Positions 1 through 6,178 of a DNA stretch of 17,360 bases are shown piece by piece. The stretch spans positions 1 to 17,360 of the forward strand of contig JAOUGQ010000030.1 in NCBI GenBank assembly GCA_029865515.1. Reading direction: 5' to 3'. The notes under the pieces are model-generated. The model was given only the letters and a program-made list of their open reading frames with translations, searched no databases and was not told the origin of the DNA. Source of the DNA: Nitrospirota bacterium (GTDB taxonomy: Bacteria > Nitrospirota > Nitrospiria > Nitrospirales > UBA8639). Positions within the stretch are counted from its first letter, which is position 1; each line of letters begins with the position of its first letter. A program made the translations under genes and the position numbers.

Positions 1-336
1 ATGTTTCGATAGAAAGGATGTCCAAAAAATAAGGCATCTAAAATTTTTGTCATACTGTTCCTCTGAAATTGATAGATCGGTTGGGCGAAAATCGTAAATT
101 TTTGCAATAAATACAACGACTTATGGAAAAGTCTACCAGGAGAAAAAGAGGGAAGTCAAGGAAAGACTAATGCAACATCCTCCCTATTCGCTTGGACGGT
201 AAATAAAAGTCCGAGGAATAATAGACCAAAAAACCATTCTTGATTTTCAAAGGGAGAAGTTCAGGCACGTCTGGCCCGACCTTCACACTCCTTCAAAGTT
301 TCAGAGGGAGAATGCCATAAAGAATAACCCCGTTAT
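1..336. other. Gene-free stretch with small repeats
   Basis: I find no credible coding region here. Two small structures are visible. An imperfect hairpin has arms CTTGGAC (191-197) and GTCCGAG (209-215), with one G-T pair, extended by TATT (185-188) and AATA (217-220). It has no T-run on either side, so it is not an obvious terminator. A 14-bp near-direct repeat, tttcaaagggagaa (245-258) and tttcagagggagaa (299-312), differs at one base and has a 54-bp period. Just after the csp stop on the minus strand there is only a weak AT-rich hairpin, AATAAC/GTTATT. The function of these elements is unknown. Confidence 0.5.
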
Positions 337-558
337 TTAAGAGGGTTGGCCAATTCCCAATTTTGTGACGTTGGCTGCCTGCGGACCCTTTGCTCCCTCC
401 ACCAAATCAAATTCGACGGATTCCCCCTCTTTTAGAGATTTAAATCCATCTTCTTGAAGAGCCGAGTAATGAACGAAAACATCCTGGCCACCTTCAACTT
501 GAATAAATCCGAAGCCTTTTCGATCATTAAACCATTTTACCGTTCCCTTACTTTTCAT
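337..558 (-). CDS. Cold-shock domain protein (CspA family)
   Basis: A 73-residue single cold-shock domain (OB fold) that binds single-stranded nucleic acid in the cytoplasm; family members act as RNA chaperones or antiterminators. The RNP1 motif KGFGFI is at residues 14-19 and RNP2 VFVHY at 27-31, with the family-typical start GTVKWFN at 5-11. Length is standard for the family (about 65-75). The start is supported by a strong ribosome site, GGAGGGG, a few bases before the ATG. The gene stands alone, divergent from lptF. On its strand, about 70 bp upstream of the ATG, lies a strong intrinsic terminator preceded by a candidate promoter, so a transcript from that promoter must read through the terminator to reach csp. 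Family assignment is secure. Which cspA paralogue it is cannot be told, so no symbol is given. Confidence 0.96.
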   Translation of the reverse strand: MKSKGTVKWFNDRKGFGFIQVEGGQDVFVHYSALQEDGFKSLKEGESVEFDLVEGAKGPQAANVTKLGIGQPS

Positions 559-618
559 GATGTCCCCTCCCCATTTAAAGTTCCCGTGGATATGATATTC
601 AAAATTGACCGTGCATGG

Positions 619-684
619 CTAAAAGAAAAAGCCGAAAAAGGAGTTGATTCCTTTTTCGGCTTCCCAGCGTAGTGTTCTTTTCAC
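619..684 (-). CDS. Putative 21-aa leader peptide upstream of csp
   Basis: On the minus strand a GTG at 684-682 opens a 21-codon frame ending in TAG at 621-619. An AAAGG stands 8 bases before the GTG. The peptide would start MKRTLRWEAEKG and end in an aromatic-rich tail. It lies wholly inside the short transcript predicted from the promoter at 712-740, and its last half runs across both arms of the terminator hairpin at 629-662, so a translating ribosome would melt that hairpin. This could be chance, since frames this short are common. It is listed because of its position between promoter and terminator, not because I recognise the peptide. Confidence 0.22.
   Translation of the reverse strand: MKRTLRWEAEKGINSFFGFFF
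621..662 (-). terminator. Strong intrinsic terminator upstream of csp (minus strand)
   Basis: A perfect 14-bp inverted repeat, AAGCCGAAAAAGGA (629-642) with TCCTTTTTCGGCTT (649-662), has a 6-base loop. Read on the minus strand the hairpin runs into TTTTTCTTTT, as in a Rho-independent terminator. On the plus strand it is followed by CCCAGC, so it works in one direction only. No known gene on the minus strand ends here; the next element upstream is the lptF start on the other strand. It therefore terminates either a small RNA or the leader of csp. Confidence 0.8.
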
Positions 685-711
685 TTCTTTAACCTTTACA
701 AAAACGATAAG

Positions 712-740
712 GGTGTAGCACAGTTTGAAAAATCTGTCAA
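712..740 (-). promoter_or_regulatory. Candidate sigma-70 promoter facing csp
   Basis: Minus strand: TTGACA (740-735, perfect -35), a 17-base spacer, then TACACC (717-712, a weak -10 matching 3 of 6). Transcription would start near 704-706, giving an RNA of about 85 nt that ends at the terminator at 621-662, or a longer leader into csp on read-through. The perfect -35 and ideal spacing make it plausible; the -10 is poor. Confidence 0.4.
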
Positions 741-883
741 TAAATGACAAGAGGAAAATCATTCCCTAATATCTCGCAAGGGTGTTTTTCTGCTCATTAT
801 TTCAGGGTGATTTTGTGGGCAGTATTTCTACTCAGTAGGCATTTCTTGACCCTTCCCACTAACTATATGTTCCGTCCAATACG

Positions 884-1969
884 TTGATCAGACTTCTCGA
901 TCGATACATTTTTGTTGAGCTGCTCCGCCCGTTTTTGACCAGTCTGACCGGACTCTGTTTCATTATTTTCACGAAGGAAATGTTACGCCTGGTTGATTTA
1001 GTCGTATCCCGGGGGATCAGTTTGGCGGCCTTGGGGTCGATTGTGTTGCATTTACTTCCTTCATTTTTAGTCTTGACACTTCCCATTGCATGCCTCATTG
1101 CCTCGATTTCGGCGTTTAATCGCATGTCGTTTGACAACGAAGTCATTGCTATTCGAGCAGCGGGGGTTAGTTTCTTGCGAATCAATCTCCCTGTAGTGGT
1201 CTTTTCAGGGGCAGTGTTTTTTTTGACGGTGTACCTTTCTCAATGGGGCCAGCCTTGGGCCAGTGTGTCGTTAAAGACCTTGGCGCTTAGTGTCATTGAG
1301 GATGAATTGACTCTCGCGGTTGATTCCGGGGTGTTTAATGAACCGATTCCCGGACTCATGGTGTATGTTCCCAATTGGGAGAATTCCTCCGGGCACAAGG
1401 GGGTATTTATTGCAGATCAGCGAAATCCGGAGCAACCTTTGATTATTGTTGCAGAGAAATTTCAGATGTTGAAACAGAATGAACGTCAGCAATTTGGCAT
1501 TCGGCTGTTTGACGGGGCCATTCATCAAATTCCCAAAGAGATCTATAGTTATCACCGGGTTACCTTTGGCACCTATGATTTTTGGCTACCTTCGCCATTC
1601 AAATCGGTTAAAGACAAGACGCAAAGGAGAACCTACGAGGACCTTATTCAGGAATTAGAGAAATCCGGGGGAAATGATACTGGCGCCCTTCGTCGCTTAA
1701 TGGAGTATTACAAAGATACGGCCTTTCCTGTTGCTACATTTGTCCTGGGGTTATTGGGAGTCCCGGTCGGAATTGTGTCGAAGCGGTCTGGAAAAGCAGG
1801 AGGGTTTGCGATTGGGGTTCTGGTGATAATCGGGTTTTATTTATTTAATGTGTTGGGGGAATTTCTGGTGACCAAGCTGGTTATTTCTCCCTTTGTCGGG
1901 GCGTGGATGCCCAATATTGCTCTGGCCTGTCTGACGGGGTTTTTGTTGTTTCAAGCTCGGAAACAATAA
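884..1969 (+). CDS. lptF: LPS export permease subunit LptF
   Basis: An inner-membrane YjgP/YjgQ-family protein. LptF and LptG form the permease core of the LptB2FGC machine that extracts LPS from the inner membrane. The N-terminus LLDRYIFVELLRPF and the three-helix N-terminal block (about residues 12-35, 50-75, 95-118), the periplasmic beta-jellyroll middle part (about 120-265) and the three C-terminal helices (about 278-360) fit the family, as does the length of 361. The gene is followed 28 bp later by lptG, the usual pair. The start is odd: the frame is closed upstream at 860 and offers only a TTG at 884, with no clear ribosome site. A six-codon ORF (ATG at 867) ends in a TGA that overlaps this TTG (TTGA). 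The alternative assignment of LptF versus LptG rests on order and N-terminal motifs. Confidence 0.92.
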   Translation: MIRLLDRYIFVELLRPFLTSLTGLCFIIFTKEMLRLVDLVVSRGISLAALGSIVLHLLPSFLVLTLPIACLIASISAFNRMSFDNEVIAIRAAGVSFLRINLPVVVFSGAVFFLTVYLSQWGQPWASVSLKTLALSVIEDELTLAVDSGVFNEPIPGLMVYVPNWENSSGHKGVFIADQRNPEQPLIIVAEKFQMLKQNERQQFGIRLFDGAIHQIPKEIYSYHRVTFGTYDFWLPSPFKSVKDKTQRRTYEDLIQELEKSGGNDTGALRRLMEYYKDTAFPVATFVLGLLGVPVGIVSKRSGKAGGFAIGVLVIIGFYLFNVLGEFLVTKLVISPFVGAWMPNIALACLTGFLLFQARKQ

Positions 1970-1997
1970 TTCAGGGTTCTCTTTACGGATTTGGTTT

Positions 1998-3086
1998 ATG
2001 AAGAAAATTTCCTGGTACGTCTGTGGAAAATTCAGCCGGGCGTTTTTGATGTGCCTGTTGACGGTCCTGACGATTTACCTGGTTGTGGATTTTTTTGAAA
2101 AGTTAAGAAAATTCTTGAAATATGATGCCGATTTAACGGTCATCTTAAGTTTTTTTGCGTATCGGGTTCCTGAAATTGCGTTTTTGCTGGCCCCTCTGGC
2201 TGCACTGATGGCTTCGATCTTGACCGTTGGTGGGCTCAACCGGACTCGTGAAATAACCGCCATGCGCAGTTGCGGCTTAAGCTTTTTTCAAATTGCCGCG
2301 CCGTTTTTTGCCTTTGGAGCCCTCGTGAGTCTCGTGGCTCTAGGGTTGACGGCGGTATTGATTCCCTTGGCCAATATCAAAGCGGAATATGTCCAATCGG
2401 TGTTGATCCAAAATAAGCCGGAGCCTCTCTTGTTTACTCCGGATCGTTTATGGCTGCGGGTGGGAAGGAACCACCTCCTGCAGATTGATTCGGTGGAAGA
2501 GGATGGTTTTCATTTGAAGGGGATTCATGAGTATTCGCTGGGGGATTCCTTCAGTCTTAAGCAGGTTCTTGAGGGAGAACGGGCATCTTTTTTAAATTCT
2601 GAATGGGTGATGGAACATGTCATCCAGCGAACTTTTCAGGAGGAAGAGCGAATCCATGTGACTGAAATATCGCGGCAAGTGCTGCCCTTGTCTCTCACCC
2701 CCGATGATTTTCAGAATTGGCTGACCCAGTCTCCCGAGCATATGTCTTTGTATCAATTGCATGACTATGTTCAGCGTGTAGCGAAAGACGGGCACAGTCC
2801 GCGTCGATTTTTGACCGATTACTGGTCCCGTATTGCTTATTCGTTTGTTCCTTTGGTGATGACGCTGTTAGGGGTATCTGTGAGTTTTCGGGGAAGCGGT
2901 GTGCGTGGGGTGGGGGTGGCCAAAGGGCTTGGTCAAACTCTGGCAATCGGATTTCTCTTTTGGGCCGCGCACTCGGTTGGCATAGTTTTGGGCCGTAATG
3001 GGGCTGTGTTGCCGGTTGTTGGAAGTTGGATTTCCACAGTCATGTTTTTGATGATTGGGATCAATCTTTTTTTGAAGTTGAAATAA
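1998..3086 (+). CDS. lptG: LPS export permease subunit LptG
   Basis: A 362-residue YjgP/YjgQ-family membrane protein, the second half of the LptFG permease. The start is characteristic of LptG: MKKISWYVCGKF followed by a first helix ending in YLVVDFFEKLRKF. Helices are seen at about 12-33, 50-75 and 92-120, then a periplasmic domain to about 270, then three C-terminal helices with the conserved small-residue turn MTLLGVSVSFRGSG near 288. The ATG is chosen because it gives the conserved N-terminus; the ribosome site in front is weak, so coupling to lptF is likely. No lptC, lptA or lptB is in the window. After the stop comes a long non-coding leader belonging to the next gene. Confidence 0.93.
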   Translation: MKKISWYVCGKFSRAFLMCLLTVLTIYLVVDFFEKLRKFLKYDADLTVILSFFAYRVPEIAFLLAPLAALMASILTVGGLNRTREITAMRSCGLSFFQIAAPFFAFGALVSLVALGLTAVLIPLANIKAEYVQSVLIQNKPEPLLFTPDRLWLRVGRNHLLQIDSVEEDGFHLKGIHEYSLGDSFSLKQVLEGERASFLNSEWVMEHVIQRTFQEEERIHVTEISRQVLPLSLTPDDFQNWLTQSPEHMSLYQLHDYVQRVAKDGHSPRRFLTDYWSRIAYSFVPLVMTLLGVSVSFRGSGVRGVGVAKGLGQTLAIGFLFWAAHSVGIVLGRNGAVLPVVGSWISTVMFLMIGINLFLKLK

Positions 3087-3200
3087 AATGACAATGACTT
3101 TTCGTCAAATGGTTATAGGTACAGGTTGAAATTTTTGTCATTCTTTACCTTTCGCTATAGCGGTTTACCTTAATGCCGCTCAATGTATGAATTTGTCATT
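3087..3200 (+). repeat. Repeated TTGTCATT motif and hairpins after lptG
   Basis: Directly after the lptG stop, AATGACAA (3087-3094) is the inverted complement of TTGTCATT at 3135-3142 and again at 3193-3200; the second copy runs into TTTTCT. Between the two copies sits AGCGG (3159-3163) with CCGCT (3176-3180). The first arm can pair with either copy. The outer pairing followed by T-rich sequence could be a weak lptG terminator, but the loop is long. Bases 3201-3377 show no further gene or clear motif. Confidence 0.3.
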
Positions 3201-3377
3201 TTTTCTCACGACCACTCAAGATTTTTTCTTAACTCCCAATGACCCGGATCCGATAACACAGGCACAGAGGAAACAGTCGAATGCCAGAAGGAAATGTGGC
3301 TCTAGAATGCAGTTATTTAATGAAGCATAAAATGCCTGCCAAATTATACGAGGGGTTAATTATAGGATAACAAATTA

Positions 3378-3480
3378 AACAGGTGACAAGGGCAAACTAT
3401 CCGTGAGGGTAGGGCGCAAAGCCAAGAGACCCTGAGGAAATTAGTATTTCAGGGTTGGTCTGGTTACCGAACTGTGTGAG
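3378..3480 (+). promoter_or_regulatory. Cyclic-di-GMP-I (GEMM-I) riboswitch aptamer
   Basis: All conserved blocks of the class-I c-di-GMP aptamer are present in order: GGGCAAAC (3390-3397), a short hairpin CTATCC/GGGTAG capped by the GNRA loop GTGA, then GCGCAAAGCC (3414-3423), a long second hairpin (AGACC 3427-3431 with GGTCT 3457-3461, inner arms CTGA/TCAG), and GGTTACCG (3462-3469). A closing P1 can be drawn as ACAG (3379-3382) with CTGT (3472-3475). The GNRA loop is what the family uses to dock on the other helix. The GGG before CAAAC is intact, which favours c-di-GMP over the cGAMP-binding GEMM-Ib variants, although I matched that position by eye. It stands just before an intrinsic terminator and a sigma-28 gene, so it should control that gene. 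Confidence 0.93.
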
Positions 3481-3501
3481 TAGTTCCGTGCGTTCGTTCA
3501 T

Positions 3502-3533
3502 GCGCCCATTCCTCGGAATTGGGCGTTTTTTTT
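3502..3533 (+). terminator. Intrinsic terminator: expression platform of the riboswitch
   Basis: CGCCCATTCC (3503-3512) pairs with GGAA-T-TGGGCG (3515-3525, one bulged T), followed by eight T. It lies 25 bases before the start codon of the sigma gene, so if it forms the gene is not transcribed. A competing helix is visible: AGTTCCG (3482-3488) with CGGAATT (3514-3520), one G-T pair, which takes away the right arm. AGTTC (3482-3486) can in turn pair with GAACT (3469-3473), next to the aptamer's last conserved block. Confidence 0.9.
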
Positions 3534-3557
3534 GGTCACACTGGAAAGGCCGGAATT

Positions 3558-4430
3558 ATGGACGAACACGCACAACATTCCACAGAGTTGGTAGTGGGTA
3601 TCAGGGAAGTTGACCTATCCTTGTTTCAGGAGGGGGACTCTGAGGGAGAAGATCCTGCTGAGTTTCAGGCCCAGCTCGATCAAGAAAAAATCACCCAGAT
3701 ATTGCAGGAGTTTCTGCCAATGATTCGTCGAATGGCTGGGGCCATGGCCCTCAAAAATCCATTTTCGTTGGATGTTGAAGATTTGACCAGCGCAGGGGCA
3801 ATGGGCTTGCTGTCGGCATTGAAACGTTTTGATCCAAGTCGGGATATTAAATTTCGCACATTTGCTGAATATCGGATTCGCGGGATGATGTTGGACGAAA
3901 TTCGTGCGATGGATTGGGTTCCCCGGTCCGTTCGGTCTCGCCGGGACCAAATTAGGCAGATCGTGGAAGAGCATCTGCAGAAAAACGGCACACCACCGAC
4001 GACTCAGGAATTGGCTCATTTGTTGGGAATATCTGCAGAAGAGATAGAGGGGATCGGGGGATGTGATCCCAGACTAATCAGTCTGGATGAGCCAGTCGGG
4101 CAAGGGGAAGAGGTGTGTACGCTCCGGGATGTCTTGCCTGATGTCGACCATCAAGATCCCTTCGTGGCCTGTGCTGATGCTGAAATGAAAAGTGCTTTAA
4201 ATGCGGCCATTGTGACCTTGTCGAAACGCCAGCAAGAAGTCCTGAAATTATATTATCACACCGGCTTGACGATGAAAGAGATTGGCAGTCAGCTGGGCCT
4301 CACCGAATCGGGCGTCTGTCGAGTGCATTCCGGCGCACTCAGGCATTTACGCATAGAGTTGGAACGTATTGAGGACGGGGGTTCCAGAGTAAGGCGTCCC
4401 AAGAATTTACGAAAAATGCAGGTGCCCTAA
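3558..4430 (+). CDS. fliA: RNA polymerase sigma-28 factor (FliA/WhiG family)
   Basis: A 290-residue alternative sigma factor that directs RNA polymerase to late flagellar and chemotaxis promoters in the families where it has been studied. Region 2 is at about 51-121, with DLTSAGAMGLLSALKRFDP and then the FliA hallmark FRTFAEYRIRGMMLDEIR and DWVPRSVR; region 3 at about 122-170; region 4 at about 214-270, with the helix-turn-helix LTMKEIGSQLGLTESGVCRVH. The frame opens earlier at a TTG inside the terminator hairpin, but the ATG at 3558 with GGAAAG in front is the sensible start. An acidic N-terminal extension of about 45 residues and a basic tail make it longer than typical FliA (about 240-260). 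No flagellar gene, flgM or flhF is nearby, which is unusual. A related sigma of the same family serving another regulon cannot be excluded. Confidence 0.9.
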   Translation: MDEHAQHSTELVVGIREVDLSLFQEGDSEGEDPAEFQAQLDQEKITQILQEFLPMIRRMAGAMALKNPFSLDVEDLTSAGAMGLLSALKRFDPSRDIKFRTFAEYRIRGMMLDEIRAMDWVPRSVRSRRDQIRQIVEEHLQKNGTPPTTQELAHLLGISAEEIEGIGGCDPRLISLDEPVGQGEEVCTLRDVLPDVDHQDPFVACADAEMKSALNAAIVTLSKRQQEVLKLYYHTGLTMKEIGSQLGLTESGVCRVHSGALRHLRIELERIEDGGSRVRRPKNLRKMQVP

Positions 4431-4436
4431 ATCTCA

Positions 4437-5006
4437 TTAAATGGTGTGCTTGTTGAAAAATTCGTGCCCCCCAATTCTTGCCACTTTCCGGTTGACTTGA
4501 GCCCATCTGGGAGTTTTGACCAGTTGGGGATTGTAAAACAACACGGCTCCATCCACGATATTCCGCCCATCTTGAACAAGTTTCCACGCTAATAAACTTT
4601 CCTGCATCTTTTGGTTTCTTGGGTCAAATTCCATTTCCTCCGGGTTACGCCCAATCCACGGTTCAAACTGTTTGGCACGGAGGACCGTGCCTTTTACAGT
4701 GCCATCGCTATGGTATTTGTGATGCATCCGATTGCGAATGACGGCAGCGACAGCTAATTTACCTGCAAAGCTTTCTCCACGCGCTTCTAGATAGATTGTT
4801 AAGGCTGCCAACGTATCGTCGTTTTGGATGGATTCCTCCACGTGGTTCTCGTCAGAGAGAAATGCTGGACGAAGCGTAGAAGACGAAAGAATGAATGCGA
4901 CATCAGATGAATTGGCCGGGGTGGGTGCGATAGGGATCAAGCACAAGGACAGGGCTCCAATACCGATGATGATGGTAAAGTGAATAATTGATTTGTTGTG
5001 TTTCAT
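4437..5006 (-). CDS. SleB/CwlJ-type cell wall hydrolase, exported
   Basis: A 189-residue secreted enzyme of the Hydrolase_2 family; characterised members are lytic enzymes that cut the peptidoglycan glycan strand. The signal segment is at about residues 8-27 (hydrophobic, after MKHNK), then a low-complexity linker to about 64, then the catalytic domain 65-165. The domain has IYLEARGE with the presumed catalytic Glu74, AVAAVIRNRM, the AKQFEPW motif and the late VDGAVLFYNP. The start at 5006 is preferred over an upstream ATG at 5078 because it begins with the signal peptide and has AGAGG 5 bases in front. It is convergent with fliA, with only 6 bp between the two stop codons and no terminator between them. 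Spore germination, the classical SleB role, is not implied in a Gram-negative; general wall remodelling is more likely. Confidence 0.88.
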   Translation of the reverse strand: MKHNKSIIHFTIIIGIGALSLCLIPIAPTPANSSDVAFILSSSTLRPAFLSDENHVEESIQNDDTLAALTIYLEARGESFAGKLAVAAVIRNRMHHKYHSDGTVKGTVLRAKQFEPWIGRNPEEMEFDPRNQKMQESLLAWKLVQDGRNIVDGAVLFYNPQLVKTPRWAQVNRKVARIGGHEFFNKHTI

Positions 5007-5332
5007 TATGCCTCTTCTGGTGGTGATGACGCCCATTCTTTTTGCTCGTTGTCCGTTAGTTGAGTTTTTAGTAATCACGCGATCTCAATAACTTCTTTAA
5101 TGGTCGCTGTTCGCAATGGGCATGCCAAACACCTTTTGCATTGTTCAATGACAGGCGTTTATGGGAGTCTTGTCGATTGGGTGAGGAATTGATGCTCGTC
5201 CGTTTTTGTTTGGGCATGGTCCGGCAGTCACCAAAATGAATTGTTGTCGTTGTTCGGGGACAGTTAAAGGAAGGCTGAATCAGGTAGGTAATCAAAAGTG
5301 ATTGAAACAAGGGATGTTTCGAGAATAGTGTG

Positions 5333-5361
5333 TTGATAAGAAATCTGACATTTCGTAATAG
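5333..5361 (+). promoter_or_regulatory. Candidate promoter of the TPR-like gene
   Basis: TTGATA (5333-5338, 5 of 6 to the -35 consensus), a 17-base spacer and TAATAG (5356-5361, 3 of 6 to the -10). The start would be near 5368, giving a leader of about 84 nt. The first arm of the inverted repeat at 5350-5359 lies across the end of the spacer and the -10. Confidence 0.4.
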
Positions 5362-5394
5362 CGTCTCGAAGGCTAGAAGTTAGGATTACGAAAT
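5350..5394. repeat. Perfect 10-bp inverted repeat (operator-like)
   Basis: ATTTCGTAAT (5350-5359) and ATTACGAAAT (5385-5394) are exact reverse complements separated by 25 bases. The arm centres are 35 bp apart, between three and three and a half helical turns. One arm overlaps the proposed -10 and the other lies downstream of the predicted start. This would suit a repressor binding two sites, or one palindromic structure. The regulator is unknown. Confidence 0.6.
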
Positions 5395-5451
5395 AGCTTG
5401 AAGTTCTTAGCGAGTCAGTGATGTTGAATGGTATTTGTGACGGAGGGGAAC

Positions 5452-6012
5452 ATGAATGCTTCATGGATGCAGAAGAGAGTATGGGAGATGGTGATTTGGT
5501 TAGGCGTGGGAGCTGTTCTTATAGGAGCGTTTCAGTTTTCCAATAGTTGGGCCCAAGCAGATCAGACTCCTGGAGAAATGAATGACTGCCTCGCGCGGGC
5601 CAAGGTTTATTTAATGGCAGGAGATTATCGACGAGCGGTGGAGGCATCCCAGCGAAATATTGATCTCAATCCATCAGTTGAGGCGTATGTATATTTGGCG
5701 TATGTCTACCAGGCGATTAATGGGTATTTAGACTCACTGGTGAAACAGGAAGATTATGTGAGAGTGGAGCAATTGTCCTTGAACCTGACGGCACGGGAAA
5801 TCATTGATCTCATTGATCCGCCCAATGTGATGCCCCGTATGGCGCAAGAACTCATTCATGAAGGCATTCGTCAACAATTTGATGTGACGGCGGCAATGGC
5901 CAATCGGTTGAATCGGGCGCGAACGGATGAATTATGGGCCCAGCAAACTCTTTGGCGGGAAGCAATGCCTGATTCCTGGTGGGCGGGTGTGCCTGGCGCG
6001 TGGAAGTGGTGA
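5452..6012 (+). CDS. Exported TPR-like protein of unknown function
   Basis: A 186-residue protein. The hydrophobic segment at about 11-30, followed by NSWAQA-D, looks like a cleavable signal peptide with AQA at 34-36. Residues about 43-92 read as one to two TPR-type helical hairpins (CLARAKVYLMAGDYRRAVEA, then the DLNPSVEAYVYLAYVYQA region). The C-terminal half is helical, ends Trp-rich and matches no family I know. The start at 5452 is chosen over the upstream ATG at 5428 because GGAGGGG stands 3 bases in front and the frame then begins just before the signal. It is a single gene with its own promoter candidate. A role as a periplasmic or envelope scaffold is a guess from the fold only. Confidence 0.75.
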   Translation: MNASWMQKRVWEMVIWLGVGAVLIGAFQFSNSWAQADQTPGEMNDCLARAKVYLMAGDYRRAVEASQRNIDLNPSVEAYVYLAYVYQAINGYLDSLVKQEDYVRVEQLSLNLTAREIIDLIDPPNVMPRMAQELIHEGIRQQFDVTAAMANRLNRARTDELWAQQTLWREAMPDSWWAGVPGAWKW

Positions 6013-6100
6013 AAGCTTTCTGTGAATTGTACAAAAATAGTTAGGAGCAAGCAGACAAAGCAGTTCGCCCATGGCAAAACAGACATGTCGCATGAATCAG

Positions 6101-6130
6101 TTGACAGGCCCCCAAGAGCGGTTTTAGGAT
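6101..6130 (+). promoter_or_regulatory. Candidate sigma-70 promoter of trxA-recN
   Basis: TTGACA (6101-6106, perfect) with an 18-base spacer and TAGGAT (6125-6130, 4 of 6). The start would be near 6137, about 42 bases before the trxA GTG, with the strong AAGGAGG site at 6166-6172 in between. It is the best-looking promoter in the window. Confidence 0.6.
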
Positions 6131-6178
6131 GCCAGGACAGTTTAGCTATTTTGTCCTACTTTTCCAAGGAGGCAGTCA

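Larger units (their letters stand above)
5007..5451. other. Divergent regulatory gap, no convincing gene
   Basis: About 445 bp separate the wall hydrolase (minus) from the TPR-like gene (plus). Short minus-strand frames exist (for example 5068-5310, 80 codons), but they have mixed composition, no recognised motif and no good ribosome site, so I read this as non-coding. The part nearest the TPR gene carries a promoter candidate and a perfect 10-bp inverted repeat, listed separately. GAAAC/GTTTC at about 5304-5320 is a minor hairpin. Confidence 0.55.

Noticed and set aside
454..672. Plus-strand frame of 72 codons opposite csp
   Set aside because: It is the antisense of the csp gene plus the terminator palindrome; no ribosome site and no family.
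3298..3313. Sigma-54-like element (TGGC ... TGCA) ahead of the riboswitch
   Set aside because: The GG and GC are separated by 9 bases instead of the usual 10, and the TTGC part is ATGC. Too weak to list as a promoter.
3519..3557. Earlier start of the sigma gene at TTG 3519
   Set aside because: It lies inside the terminator hairpin and would translate the T-run; the ATG at 3558 with GGAAAG in front is far better.
3615..4019. Minus-strand frame of 134 codons inside the sigma gene
   Set aside because: It is the complement of conserved sigma region 2 coding sequence, without any recognisable protein pattern.
5068..5310. Minus-strand frame of 80 codons upstream of the wall hydrolase
   Set aside because: Mixed composition, no motif, no ribosome site; more likely non-coding sequence.
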